Source of the DNA: JAHEAO01 sp942492375
Lineage (GTDB): Bacteria; Pseudomonadota; Alphaproteobacteria; Rhodobacterales; Rhodobacteraceae
DNA length: 64,000 nt
Direction: 5' to 3'
NCBI GenBank assembly: GCA_942492375.1
Contig: CALOEL010000005.1
Location: 186,001-250,000 of the forward strand
A model generated the notes under the pieces. The model was not told the DNA's origin and made no database searches. It saw only the letters and a list, made by a program, of their open reading frames with translations. Of this stretch, positions 55,580-64,000 are shown piece after piece (position 1 is the stretch's first letter; every line of letters begins with the position of its first letter). A program made the position numbers and the translations under genes.

Positions 55580-57832
55580 CTAGAAGCGTTGAGCGATATA
55601 GTCCTGGGCCTGACCGCCCTTCAACTCGACCGTTGCGGCCACCGAACGGATATAGAATCGCTCCTCGTTTCCTTCTTTCAAATACACTGCGGACCGTGCG
55701 GGTTGGCACTCGACAACAAGCACTCGCTTGTCGTCATACTCGTCGAAGTGCGGATGGATGTAGAGCATGTGTTTTGCTCCAATCCGGTCTTTGATCAGGT
55801 TGTTCATGTGAAGGTACATTTTGTCTTCATTCTTGAAAGAGTCCGTTTCAATGCCGAGTGCCTCGCCGTCGTCCGTCACGCCTACGATCAGGGTTCCGCC
55901 CCCTTTCGAGTTGAGAAAACCGACAATGGTCTTGAGGGCAGAATTCTCCATCCTGACATCATTGTCGCCAGTGTGAAGGTTCCGACGTAGCGTGGATTTG
56001 AACTCCGTTGTTCCGTTTTCACCTTCGGCTATCAGTTCAGCGATGTCCTTAGATTCTTCGGCGGTCTGTCCCATCGCGCCCTTCTCAAAGCGGGCGTATG
56101 CATCCTGCACAACGGCGGCAATCTTCTCGCGGCGTTCACGGAGGAAATCCTCATATGCCATTTCCGCCCATCCATCTGGCAAAGCGTGCCAATAGTACAT
56201 CCGCTCCAAGTCCTTCTTTGGAAATCGGCCCTCGAAGTCGGGCAGATAGTCGATAGGAGCGGCGTCGCCGATCTTGCTATTGTCGCCCCATTCTACAAGA
56301 GCATAGTTCGCGATTTGGTTCTTCTGTGTCGTGGTCTGCCGCCCTATTGAGTCGAGGTAGGCGCGTGGAAACAAATGATGCCTCTCTATTGGTGAGCGTG
56401 GCTCTTTGGTGGATGTGTCGAGCAGTTCCGCAACTTTCTGTTCAGAGAACAGGACGTTTGCGTCCAGAATGGTCAGTGATGCGAAATAGGCGAACATTGA
56501 TGGGCTTCGGGCCGACGAGGTCGCAAGTTCAGTGGGTAGCGTGATCTTCCAGTAGTCATTTGTCGTGATTGCACCACATATCTGGTCAAGCACGGCTTTG
56601 AACTGTTCCTTGGTTTCAACTTCGCGCAGCTTGGCGAGATCAGCTTCCATCTTGGATTCTGGCGAACTGGTAAAGCGACCGGTCATCCCTGTCACAAAAA
56701 ACCACTTAGCGATCAAGCGGCGAAGCTCTGGCTCTTCGAATTTCAGTTCCGTCCGACCGAGCAAGTAAAGGATGTACGCGAACAAGACTGCGTTCTGTGA
56801 ACTGATCATTTTATGGCTTTTGTAGCCAGCAAACCGAATTGCTTTCAGGAAGTCATGCCAGTATTGCAGATTTAGGACCCGCGATTGTGCATCCTTGAGC
56901 TTAGAAAACTGTTCTTCTCGCCGCTCGTCGCTAAATTCTTCGGTTTCCAAATCCTTCCCGCGCAGGATTGAATACACGTACTGCAATCTCGCCCGGCGGA
57001 AAGCGACGCCAACCGAAACACGTAAGAGTTGGTCGGGATCGGGCTGGATCAAATAGTTGAAAGGCGACGCAATTGAGGTTGAGGGTTGGCGTGCATCGCG
57101 ACAGAATTTTTCAAGTTCTGCCCGACCCTCATCCCAGAATACGGACATGAGCGTCAGAATAAAGTCCGCCTGGTTGAGCTTTTTTCCCTCGGAGTTTATT
57201 CGAACGAAAACCTCGGAAACCTGTTCCTCGTCTACGTTGGCTGTAAGTTCCAAAGCGGTGAACGGATAGGTGCTCAGCTTTTCCAACCGGTTCAAAGCAG
57301 AACGAGCCTTTTTTCGATCTTCGTCGGAAAGCTCTTGAACCTCGGCTAGACGCGCGAAATACTCGTCCTTAACGTCATCGAAATCGGCCTTCTTGTCCCA
57401 AATCACGGAAATATTGGGTAGGAATTGCCGGTTATTGTGTGTCGTGGCGTCGGCCACCTCAAATTTCTCTTGCATTGGATTGAAGCTGATTTCAATCCGC
57501 TCAGCGTCATACCCTTCGCGAATAACTGGCGTGCCGGTCATGACGGCATAAAGCGAAGTCAGCCGCTGTTGCCCGTCGACGACCAAGAGACGCGGCGTCT
57601 TCTGCTTGCCGTCGGTCCCAATTGTCCGAGCGCCTTCGACAACCGACGGTTCCCAGAAAAGGAAGAATCCGACGGGAAAGCCTCGGTACATGGAGTCGAA
57701 CAAGTTGCGTACTTTGGCGTTTTTCCAAACGAATGGGCGCTGCAATTCCGGTAGGGCAATGTCACCAATCCTGATGTCCGAGATCAAGCCGGACAGATCA
57801 TAATCAATCTTCTTGTAGACAGTCTTGCTCAT
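55580..57832 (-). CDS. DUF262-HNH (GmrSD-like) protein fused to AlbA_2 domain
   Basis: 750 residues. DUF262 N-terminus (LPELQRPFVWKNAKVRNLFDS at 28-46 and VVDGQQRLTSL at 84-94, the ParB-like nucleotide-binding motifs), a helical centre, an HNH/DUF1524-like site (ERHHLFPRAYL at 483-493, IANYALVEWGDN at 507-518), then an AlbA_2/Schlafen-type ATP-binding domain (TTEFKSTL, GFLNSKGGGTLIVGV, RFYIRS at about 598-750). Likely a single-chain modification-dependent or phage-sensing nuclease. Divergent from the type III mod gene, 203 bases apart. Confidence 0.83.
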   Translation of the reverse strand: MSKTVYKKIDYDLSGLISDIRIGDIALPELQRPFVWKNAKVRNLFDSMYRGFPVGFFLFWEPSVVEGARTIGTDGKQKTPRLLVVDGQQRLTSLYAVMTGTPVIREGYDAERIEISFNPMQEKFEVADATTHNNRQFLPNISVIWDKKADFDDVKDEYFARLAEVQELSDEDRKKARSALNRLEKLSTYPFTALELTANVDEEQVSEVFVRINSEGKKLNQADFILTLMSVFWDEGRAELEKFCRDARQPSTSIASPFNYLIQPDPDQLLRVSVGVAFRRARLQYVYSILRGKDLETEEFSDERREEQFSKLKDAQSRVLNLQYWHDFLKAIRFAGYKSHKMISSQNAVLFAYILYLLGRTELKFEEPELRRLIAKWFFVTGMTGRFTSSPESKMEADLAKLREVETKEQFKAVLDQICGAITTNDYWKITLPTELATSSARSPSMFAYFASLTILDANVLFSEQKVAELLDTSTKEPRSPIERHHLFPRAYLDSIGRQTTTQKNQIANYALVEWGDNSKIGDAAPIDYLPDFEGRFPKKDLERMYYWHALPDGWAEMAYEDFLRERREKIAAVVQDAYARFEKGAMGQTAEESKDIAELIAEGENGTTEFKSTLRRNLHTGDNDVRMENSALKTIVGFLNSKGGGTLIVGVTDDGEALGIETDSFKNEDKMYLHMNNLIKDRIGAKHMLYIHPHFDEYDDKRVLVVECQPARSAVYLKEGNEERFYIRSVAATVELKGGQAQDYIAQRF

Positions 57833-58035
57833 GCTCGAAACCTCGGGAACATTGGGGTGCTGGTCGCATCTTCGTTGAGATTAGGAGCACCCTACCGCGT
57901 GGCATCATCTTCCTTCAACGTGCAATCGAGGCGGGAGAGCGGAAATCCGATGGAAAGCCAACGCGTTGGCGACTACGAATCTGGCGGCGTGTTCGCCTGT
58001 CGTGTAGACAAGAAGAAAAGAGCAAGGGGCGGTGC

Positions 58036-59808
58036 ATGACCGAGTTGAGTTTCAAGGGCAAAGAGTTCGTCTACAACCACCATCTTTCGGTGCCGTTCCA
58101 CCCGTTGGTGCCGCACCCGGAAAAGGGGATTGGCGACGTCACCCTTGACGGCAACCTGATTATCCAAGGAGACAACCTGAAAGCGCTCAAAGCGCTCATG
58201 CCGATGTATGCGGGCAAGGTGGACCTTATCTACATTGATCCTCCCTATAACACTGGAAACAAAGAGTGGAGCTATAGGGACGACGTCAACGCGCCCATGA
58301 TCAAGGAGTGGTTTGAAGACAATCCCATCTCTATTGAGGACGGATTGCGGCATGACAAATGGTGCGCCATGATGTGGCCCCGCCTTCGATTGCTGCAAGA
58401 ACTGCTTTCGCCAGAAGGTCAAATTTTCATCTCCATCAACTCAATCGAGTTTTCGCGCCTAAAGTTGATCTGCGACGAGATTTTTAGTTCGGACGCCTAC
58501 ATTGGCGAGTTCATTTGGAAATCCAGAAATAACAAGGACAATCGAAATGAAGACGGTCTGTCGAACGACCACGAGTTTGTTCTGATTTATGGTGCTCCGC
58601 TGGATGGGGAACTGCGTTCTGCTACTGATTACTCAAACCCTGACGGAGACAATCGAGGCCCTTGGGCGAGCGCCAATATGGTCGGCCTAGCGACCAAGGA
58701 TAAGAGGCCTAACCTACACTTTGACCTCATCGACCCAGAGACCGGCGTCAACTATGGCTGTCCTAATAAGGGTTGGCGCTTCGAACCAGCAACTATGCGC
58801 AGGCTGATCGAAGAGAGACGGATTATTTGGCCTGAGACCCAAAACGGAAGACCTCGTCGCAAGGCGTTCCTGAGCGATTTGGACGCTAGGACCAATGTCT
58901 CCTCAGTTTTGTCGGGTCAGTATTACACAAATCATGGGTCGGCCCGATTCAATCAAATCTTGCCTGAGGCCGAATTTCCTTTCCCAAAGCCGATTGAATT
59001 GATTGAGTTCATTCTGTCGCTTTTTGAGCGGACGGACCTAACCGTTTTGGACTCTTTTGCGGGATCGGGTTCGACCGCACATGCAGTTTTGCATATGAAC
59101 GCCAATGACGGTGGTACTCGAACCTGCATCTCCGTGGAGATGGAAGAGTATGCGGATGAGTTGACTGCTGAGCGAGTTCGCCGCGCGATCAAAGGCTACA
59201 AATTCAATGGAAAGCAGAAAGCCGAGCTTTTTCGCAAGAAGATAAATTGGACTGTACTCAAGCGCGCGGGTCGACTTGTCGAAGAGTTTGAGAAGATAGA
59301 GAATTTGCATGGCAGTGAATTCGACTCAATCAAGAAAACAGTTAAGGATGGCGAGTTTCTCGTTACTGGCGAAACCGTGGTCGAAGAATGGGCTAAAGGA
59401 ATTGGCGGCACATTTACCTACTGCACCCTTGGCGACGCCATTGAAATGGACACCATTCTGACCGGCGAACACCTGCCCGCGTACGATCAGCTTGGCGGTC
59501 TTCTTTTCCACATGGCAACCAACCGCCCGCTCGATACTGCCGGAATTGATCAGGGCGCGAGCTATCTAGGCGAAAGCGAAGACCGCCACGTTTGGCTGAT
59601 CTACAAAGACGATCTGGATTGGCTGAAATCTCAAGAAGCGGCGTTGACCCTGTCCTTCGCCCGCGAGATCGCAGGCGCGAAACCCGATAAGCCGCATCTT
59701 GTCTTCGCACCGGCGCGCTTTGTCAGTCAGAAGCTGTTGAATGACGAGAAGCTGCAAGTCGAATTCGCCCCGCTGCCCTTCGCGCTCTATCGTGTCGAGC
59801 GCGACTGA
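58036..59808 (+). CDS. mod: Type III restriction-modification methyltransferase (Mod)
   Basis: 590 residues. DNA N6-adenine methyltransferase. The catalytic DPPYNTG (68-74) comes before the SAM motif DSFAGSGST (about 338-346), the beta order typical of Mod subunits; the target-recognition region lies between. Also recognises the site for the Res nuclease. Its stop overlaps the res start (TGATG). Visibly AT-richer than the chromosome. Confidence 0.95.
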   Translation: MTELSFKGKEFVYNHHLSVPFHPLVPHPEKGIGDVTLDGNLIIQGDNLKALKALMPMYAGKVDLIYIDPPYNTGNKEWSYRDDVNAPMIKEWFEDNPISIEDGLRHDKWCAMMWPRLRLLQELLSPEGQIFISINSIEFSRLKLICDEIFSSDAYIGEFIWKSRNNKDNRNEDGLSNDHEFVLIYGAPLDGELRSATDYSNPDGDNRGPWASANMVGLATKDKRPNLHFDLIDPETGVNYGCPNKGWRFEPATMRRLIEERRIIWPETQNGRPRRKAFLSDLDARTNVSSVLSGQYYTNHGSARFNQILPEAEFPFPKPIELIEFILSLFERTDLTVLDSFAGSGSTAHAVLHMNANDGGTRTCISVEMEEYADELTAERVRRAIKGYKFNGKQKAELFRKKINWTVLKRAGRLVEEFEKIENLHGSEFDSIKKTVKDGEFLVTGETVVEEWAKGIGGTFTYCTLGDAIEMDTILTGEHLPAYDQLGGLLFHMATNRPLDTAGIDQGASYLGESEDRHVWLIYKDDLDWLKSQEAALTLSFAREIAGAKPDKPHLVFAPARFVSQKLLNDEKLQVEFAPLPFALYRVERD

Positions 59809-62420
59809 TGCGGGAGCTTGAATACCAAACACGGGTTCTCGACACGTTCAACGATTATCTGAATGCGTTGAATGTCCACAAGGCTCAGGCCGATCAAGTT
59901 GCAGAATTGCTGGCGCAAAATCCCACATTGCCGATCCCACGCGTGGACTTTGCTATGGCTGCGTGGGACGAGTTGAAAGGAAAGGGCAAGCTACCCCATT
60001 CCCGCGCCGCAATCCCTTTCTCTGCGCGTTCTGACGGCTGCGAGCGGCCCGTTCCGAACGTGACGTTCAAGGTGCCAACCGCTGGGGGCAAGACATTCAT
60101 TGCCGCAAACGCTGTTTCGCGAGTCATTGGGCGGTATTTGAACCAGAACACCGGTTTCGTTTTGTGGATCGTGCCCAACGATGCGATCTACACCCAAACG
60201 CTCAAAAGTTTGAAGAACAGGCAACACCCCTATCGCCAGACACTGGACCGGGCGGCGGCGGGACGGGTGCGCATTCTCGAAAAGACCGACCGGCTGGACG
60301 TGCGGGACGTTGAAGAGAACCTCTGCATCATGGTCCTGATGCTGCAATCGGCGAACCGCGAAACGCAGGACAGTTTGAAAATGTTCCGCGACCGTGGCGA
60401 CGTCCATGGCTTCACGCCCCCGGAAGGCGATCAGGCCGCGCACGAGGCGCTGGTTGCGGCGATACCGAACCTCTCGATCTATGACCAAGGCGACGGCATG
60501 GCGGCGTGGGCGATGATCAAGGACTCGCTTGGGAATGCGCTACGCATCATCCGGCCCGTTGTTGTGCTTGACGAAGGTCAGAAGGCAATCTCTGACCTCG
60601 CTTTCAAGACGCTCTACGACTTCAACCCGTCCATCGTGATTGAACTGTCCGCCACGCCGATTGACGTGCGCGAACGCGGCGGCGCGGCTCCACGCCCGGC
60701 GCGTTATGCGAACCTCTTGGTTGAGGTGACCGGGCGCGAGATTGACCGCGAAGGCATGATCAAGATGCCTTTGAACCTTGAGACGAAACCGGGGGCGGAT
60801 TGGCACACGCCGCTAAACGCTTCGCTGACCAAGTTGAACCAGTTGCAGGCAGAAGCGGCGGTCTATCACGCGGAAAGCGGGCGCTACATTCGGCCAATCA
60901 TGTTGGTGCAGGTTGAACGCACCGGTGCGGATCAACGCGAATCTGGTTTCATCCATGCCCAAGACGTTCGCGATTGGCTATTGAACGCCGGGCTGGATGA
61001 AGCCGAAATTGCGATCAAGACGGCGGAGCAGAACGATCTGAACCAGCCAGAGAATCTAGACCTTCTGTCGCCGCACAATCGGGTGCGCGTGATCATCACC
61101 AAGCAGGCGCTGCAAGAGGGCTGGGATTGCCCCTTCGCCTATGTTCTGTGCTCTCTGGCGGCGAGTTCCAACCTGAACGCTATGACACAACTTGTCGGGC
61201 GCATTTTACGCCAGCCGCACGCCTTGAAGACCGGCGTGGATGATCTGGACGAGGGCTATGTCATTGCGCACCACCCGACGACAGGTGACGTGGTAAAGGC
61301 GATTAAGGACGGGTTAGAAAAGGACGGGCTGGGCGATCTGGTGCTTCATGTCAGCGGTTCCGATGCACCGGGAAGTGAGCGAAAGACCCGTCAACTGCTT
61401 AGACGCGAGAAGTTTGCAAAGACCGATATCTATCTGCCCAAGGTCCTGCTTATAGACGGGGACGAGGTTCGAGACCTCGACTATGAGACCGACATAATGA
61501 CCAAAATCGATTGGTCCGGCTTTGACGCAGTGGCGTTGGCCGCGAAGATACCAGAGAACGCCCAAGCGGCGGAGTCGCAGGTTCAACGCATCGAATTAAG
61601 TGACGGTGATACGCCGATTGAAGCAAGACGAGTGTCGCGCAGCGTTGCCACATCAAATTTCGACCCTTCCTTCGCAGTGCGGATATTATCCGACCTTGTT
61701 CCTAACCCATTCGTTTGCCGCAAGATCGTTTCCGATCTGGTCGTGGCGCTTGAGGCACGCGGATTCACACAGGAGAAGATCGGCTCGCTTGCAGCGTTGG
61801 TTGTGGAAGAGGCGCGCAAGGCTTTGGACGCGGAGCGCAATGCACTGTCGGAAGCGTATTTCAAGCAGGCGGTAGCGGACGGGCGCATTCAGTTCCGGCT
61901 GCGTATCGACGGGCGCAACTGGATAGTGCCGTTCGAAATGGACACAGCGGAACCGTTGAACGCCAACCAAGTTCTTGGAAGTGATGGCGGGGCGCTTGAG
62001 AAGAGCCTGTTCGCACCGGTCTATCAAGCCGAATTGAATGGCGACGAACGCGACGTAGCGGTGTATTTGGACGCGGATGACGCCCTTGTATGGTGGCATC
62101 GCAACGTCGCCAAGTCGCAGTACGGTTTGCAAGGTTGGCGGCGGAACCGTATCTTCCCCGACTTCATCTTTGCCGCATTGAAAGGCGACGGGAATCGAAG
62201 GCTGACTGTCCTCGAAACCAAAGGTGATCAACTGGACAATGCGGACACGGCGTATAAGCGGGAATTGCTGTCTGTCCTGTCAAATAACTTCGCTTGGGAC
62301 CAGACCAAGCCGTCCGGTGAACTGGAATTGATTGCCGAAAGCGGAGAAACCGTCGCTTGCACATTGATCCTCATGAGCGACTGGCAAACTAAGCTGCCTG
62401 ATTATCTGGCTTCTGGATAG
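59808..62420 (+). CDS. res: Type III restriction endonuclease (Res)
   Basis: 870 residues, shorter than many Res proteins. SF2 helicase core: motif I VPTAGGKTF (89-97), motif II DEGQ (about 254-257, where many family members have DEPH or DECH), motif III SATP (about 280), and QEGWDCPFAYVLC plus TQLVGRILRQPHA (motifs V-VI). C-terminal nuclease site PDF...ETKGD (about 784-806) of the PD-(D/E)xK type. Acts as a complex with Mod to cut unmethylated DNA. Confidence 0.95.
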   Translation: MRELEYQTRVLDTFNDYLNALNVHKAQADQVAELLAQNPTLPIPRVDFAMAAWDELKGKGKLPHSRAAIPFSARSDGCERPVPNVTFKVPTAGGKTFIAANAVSRVIGRYLNQNTGFVLWIVPNDAIYTQTLKSLKNRQHPYRQTLDRAAAGRVRILEKTDRLDVRDVEENLCIMVLMLQSANRETQDSLKMFRDRGDVHGFTPPEGDQAAHEALVAAIPNLSIYDQGDGMAAWAMIKDSLGNALRIIRPVVVLDEGQKAISDLAFKTLYDFNPSIVIELSATPIDVRERGGAAPRPARYANLLVEVTGREIDREGMIKMPLNLETKPGADWHTPLNASLTKLNQLQAEAAVYHAESGRYIRPIMLVQVERTGADQRESGFIHAQDVRDWLLNAGLDEAEIAIKTAEQNDLNQPENLDLLSPHNRVRVIITKQALQEGWDCPFAYVLCSLAASSNLNAMTQLVGRILRQPHALKTGVDDLDEGYVIAHHPTTGDVVKAIKDGLEKDGLGDLVLHVSGSDAPGSERKTRQLLRREKFAKTDIYLPKVLLIDGDEVRDLDYETDIMTKIDWSGFDAVALAAKIPENAQAAESQVQRIELSDGDTPIEARRVSRSVATSNFDPSFAVRILSDLVPNPFVCRKIVSDLVVALEARGFTQEKIGSLAALVVEEARKALDAERNALSEAYFKQAVADGRIQFRLRIDGRNWIVPFEMDTAEPLNANQVLGSDGGALEKSLFAPVYQAELNGDERDVAVYLDADDALVWWHRNVAKSQYGLQGWRRNRIFPDFIFAALKGDGNRRLTVLETKGDQLDNADTAYKRELLSVLSNNFAWDQTKPSGELELIAESGETVACTLILMSDWQTKLPDYLASG

Positions 62421-62504
62421 CACAGACATGATCGCCTGTGCGACGGTCTTAGGCTATCAGCGCGTCTTCGGGGACTATGCAGCTTGATCCCTCTTATAGT
62501 CGCC

Positions 62505-63680
62505 TCATTCTGAAATGGAGACCACATTCGCGCCAAGACCTCGTTGTGTTGCCACACCTGCCCACGCGTCCATGAGGTCGCGGCGCTTGTCGAAGAGGTC
62601 AGAGCGGGCATAGGCAGCTTCGGCTTTGTCTTTGATCCCGTGTGCCAGCGCGGCCTCGATCACTTCGCGCGGAAAGCCGGTGGTTTCGCCCGCCCAATCG
62701 CGGAATGTGGAGCGGAAGCCGTGAACGGTGATCTCGTTACGGCCCATGCGGCGCAGCACGGCGGTCATGCTCATATCTGAAATGGGCTTGCCGGGTTTGG
62801 CCTCACTTTCGAACACGAGCGTCGCATCGTCCCGGCGTGGGCCGAGACAAGCGATGGCGGCAGCGCTAAGGGGGACGCGGTGCTCTTTGCCCGCCTTCAT
62901 ACGTTCGGCGGGGATGGTCCAGATGCGGTTCGCCAGATCGATTTCGCCCCAGGTCATGCCGCGTGTCTCGCCAGAGCGCGCCGCCGTCAGGATTGTGAAG
63001 CCAAGCGCGCGGGCTGCCACGCCAGTCCGTCCCGACAGGTCGCCCAGAAAGGCGGCAATTTCGCTGTGAGCCAGCGCTGGGTGATGCTTGACCGCGCGGA
63101 CTTTCGTGGGCTTGGGCAACAGATGGTCCAAATGGCCCCGCCACCGCGCCGGATTGTCGCCGGAGCGAACACCAAGGGCAGAGGCGTAGTCGATCACGGC
63201 TTCGATCCGTTGGCGCACACGGTTTGCCGTTTCCGGTTTCACCGACCAAATTGGCGTGAGCGCGCCGATTACGTCGGCGGTCTCAACCTTCGATACCTGA
63301 ACTTGGCCAAATTTAGGAAAGACATAGGTTTCGAGCGTCGAGGTCCACTGCGCAGCATGTTTGGCGTTTTTCCAACCTGGTCGCTTGCTTTCGATCAGTT
63401 CAAGCGCAGCACCTTTGAATGTCTTGGGGTTGGCCTGTTGACGTTTCGAAATCGGGTCGTCCCCTTCTGCAATCAGCTGTCGTGCTTCTGTCACCCGTTG
63501 ACGGGCCATCGCAAGGCTCACGTCCGGATAGGCCCCCAAACCCAGATCGCGCCGACGTCCTTGCACTTGATACCGCAGAACCCAAGACCGCGAACCGGAC
63601 GGCTTGACATAGAGGAACAGTCCCCGCCCGTCACCATGCCGTCCGGGCTTCGCTGTCTCCACCTTGCGCGCATTGAGCAT
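62505..63680 (-). CDS. Tyrosine recombinase (DUF4102, P4-type), right end
   Basis: 391 residues. N-terminal arm-DNA-binding domain (KPGRHGDGRGLFLYVKPSGSR start region, LGLGAYPDVSLAMAR), core domain, and catalytic pieces AARSGETRGMTW (Arg), HGFRSTFRDWAGE (HxxR) and ALAHGIKDKAEAAYAR (Tyr). This type inserts into tRNA 3' ends, fitting tRNA-Ser. Three 12-bp repeats lie 4 bases before its start. Confidence 0.92.
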   Translation of the reverse strand: MLNARKVETAKPGRHGDGRGLFLYVKPSGSRSWVLRYQVQGRRRDLGLGAYPDVSLAMARQRVTEARQLIAEGDDPISKRQQANPKTFKGAALELIESKRPGWKNAKHAAQWTSTLETYVFPKFGQVQVSKVETADVIGALTPIWSVKPETANRVRQRIEAVIDYASALGVRSGDNPARWRGHLDHLLPKPTKVRAVKHHPALAHSEIAAFLGDLSGRTGVAARALGFTILTAARSGETRGMTWGEIDLANRIWTIPAERMKAGKEHRVPLSAAAIACLGPRRDDATLVFESEAKPGKPISDMSMTAVLRRMGRNEITVHGFRSTFRDWAGETTGFPREVIEAALAHGIKDKAEAAYARSDLFDKRRDLMDAWAGVATQRGLGANVVSISE

Positions 63681-63684
63681 CAGG

Positions 63685-63720
63685 TTGTTCCCACACTTGT
63701 TCCCACACTTGTTCCCACAC
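63685..63720 (+). repeat. Three perfect TTGTTCCCACAC repeats near right end
   Basis: Three tandem 12-mers at 63685-63696, 63697-63708 and 63709-63720, directly upstream of the right recombinase. Two related copies stand at 51419-51442. Likely recombinase arm sites or autoregulatory sites. Confidence 0.75.
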
Positions 63721-63849
63721 TTAGGGGTGGTTTAAGACGAATGCGTGCGAACTGCAATGGCTTGAGGCGAATTTATACATCTGTATTCATTAATGAAATA
63801 CGGACGAAAGAGAACTCCAGCGAATGCGGGGAAACATACATTATACGGA

Positions 63850-63863
63850 CTTCGTCTCCGCCA
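63850..63863 (+). repeat. attR: Attachment-site repeat, right
   Basis: CTTCGTCTCCGCCA, identical to the last 14 bases of tRNA-Ser(GCT). Marks the far end of the island; sequence after 63864 returns to a short gene-free stretch to the window end. Confidence 0.85.
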
Positions 63864-64000
63864 TTATCCCCATTGCGAACCAGTGACACCGCCCTGACGG
63901 GCACGGATTTTTCCGTGTTATCAAAGTGGCTTGCGTGAACTGACCGAACCTCATAGACGCGCTGCCCGGCCGAAGCTGGGCTCAGAATGGCCCTCAGTCT
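63864..64000. other. Trailing stretch beyond the island
   Basis: 137 bases with no supported gene. A small hairpin CACGGATTTTTCCGTG lies around 63903-63918. The sequence should be chromosomal DNA that originally followed tRNA-Ser. Confidence 0.3.

Larger units (their letters stand above)
51352..63863. mobile_element. 12.5-kb integrative island in tRNA-Ser(GCT)
   Basis: Bounded by CTTCGTCTCCGCCA at 51352-51365 (tRNA 3' end) and at 63850-63863. Contains two tyrosine recombinases, an AlpA-like excisionase and another helix-turn-helix protein, two unknown genes, a DUF262-AlbA_2 fusion and a type III restriction-modification pair. The restriction part (about 55.4-63 kb) is visibly more AT-rich than the chromosome. 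No transfer or replication genes, so it is a small integrated element. Confidence 0.85.

Noticed and set aside
63685..63720. CRISPR-like array
   Set aside because: The three 12-bp units are directly tandem without spacers; no cas genes.

Overview
The window is GC-rich, tightly packed alphaproteobacterial chromosome. Gene content points to a member of the Rhodobacteraceae/Roseobacter group: ethylmalonyl-CoA pathway genes (ethylmalonyl-CoA mutase, mesaconyl-C1-CoA hydratase, malyl-CoA thioesterase), TCA-cycle genes gathered in one region (sdhCDAB, mdh, sucAB, lpd), NnrU, a TIGR02300 protein and a rhizobial/roseobacter-type glycerol ABC transporter. The assignment comes from protein recognition and remembered synteny, not from a database search.

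Layout. (1) 0-9 kb: a frameshifted ethylmalonyl-CoA mutase, a pirin, an EEP-fold hydrolase, DeoD, a small lipoprotein, a DUF1989 protein, a DEAD-box helicase and a GAF/HisKA_2 histidine kinase. (2) 9-31 kb: central carbon metabolism. The minus-strand sdh operon runs sdhC-sdhD-sdhA, then three small genes (lipoprotein, DUF3052, lipoprotein), then sdhB. Next come mch and mcl2 of the ethylmalonyl-CoA pathway, a TauE-type permease, mdh, a glycosyltransferase, a DUF805 protein, sucA, sucB, a short AT-rich gene, an SDR, three tandem MAPEG genes and lpd. The sdh and suc operons share an unusual upstream signature: two GTGATCAC palindromes exactly 20 bp apart. (3) 31-38.6 kb: a methyltransferase, a GntR regulator, a YgjP-like protease, TIGR02300, tRNA-Ala(GGC), and a minus-strand set of a DUF3726 protein, a 564-residue unknown, an M19 dipeptidase-like protein and an aldehyde dehydrogenase. 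(4) 38.6-50 kb: iron alcohol dehydrogenase plus the glycerol operon glpD-S-T-P-Q-U-V-K, with divergent glpR and consensus GlpR operators between glpD and glpR. glpK carries a one-base frameshift. (5) 50-51.4 kb: ychF and tRNA-Ser(GCT). (6) 51.35-63.86 kb: a 12.5-kb integrated island.

The island is bounded by a 14-bp direct repeat of the tRNA-Ser 3' end. It has a tyrosine recombinase near each end and 12-bp repeats of the TTGTTCCCACAC type at both ends. Its cargo is a complete type III restriction-modification pair (mod-res), a divergent DUF262-HNH-AlbA_2 fusion (GmrSD-like), two small DNA-binding proteins and a tightly linked pair of genes I do not recognise. It looks like a compact defence island, and the unknown pair is the best candidate here for something undescribed.

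Two conserved genes (ecm and glpK) are each broken by a single extra base. Real mutation and consensus error cannot be told apart from the sequence alone.
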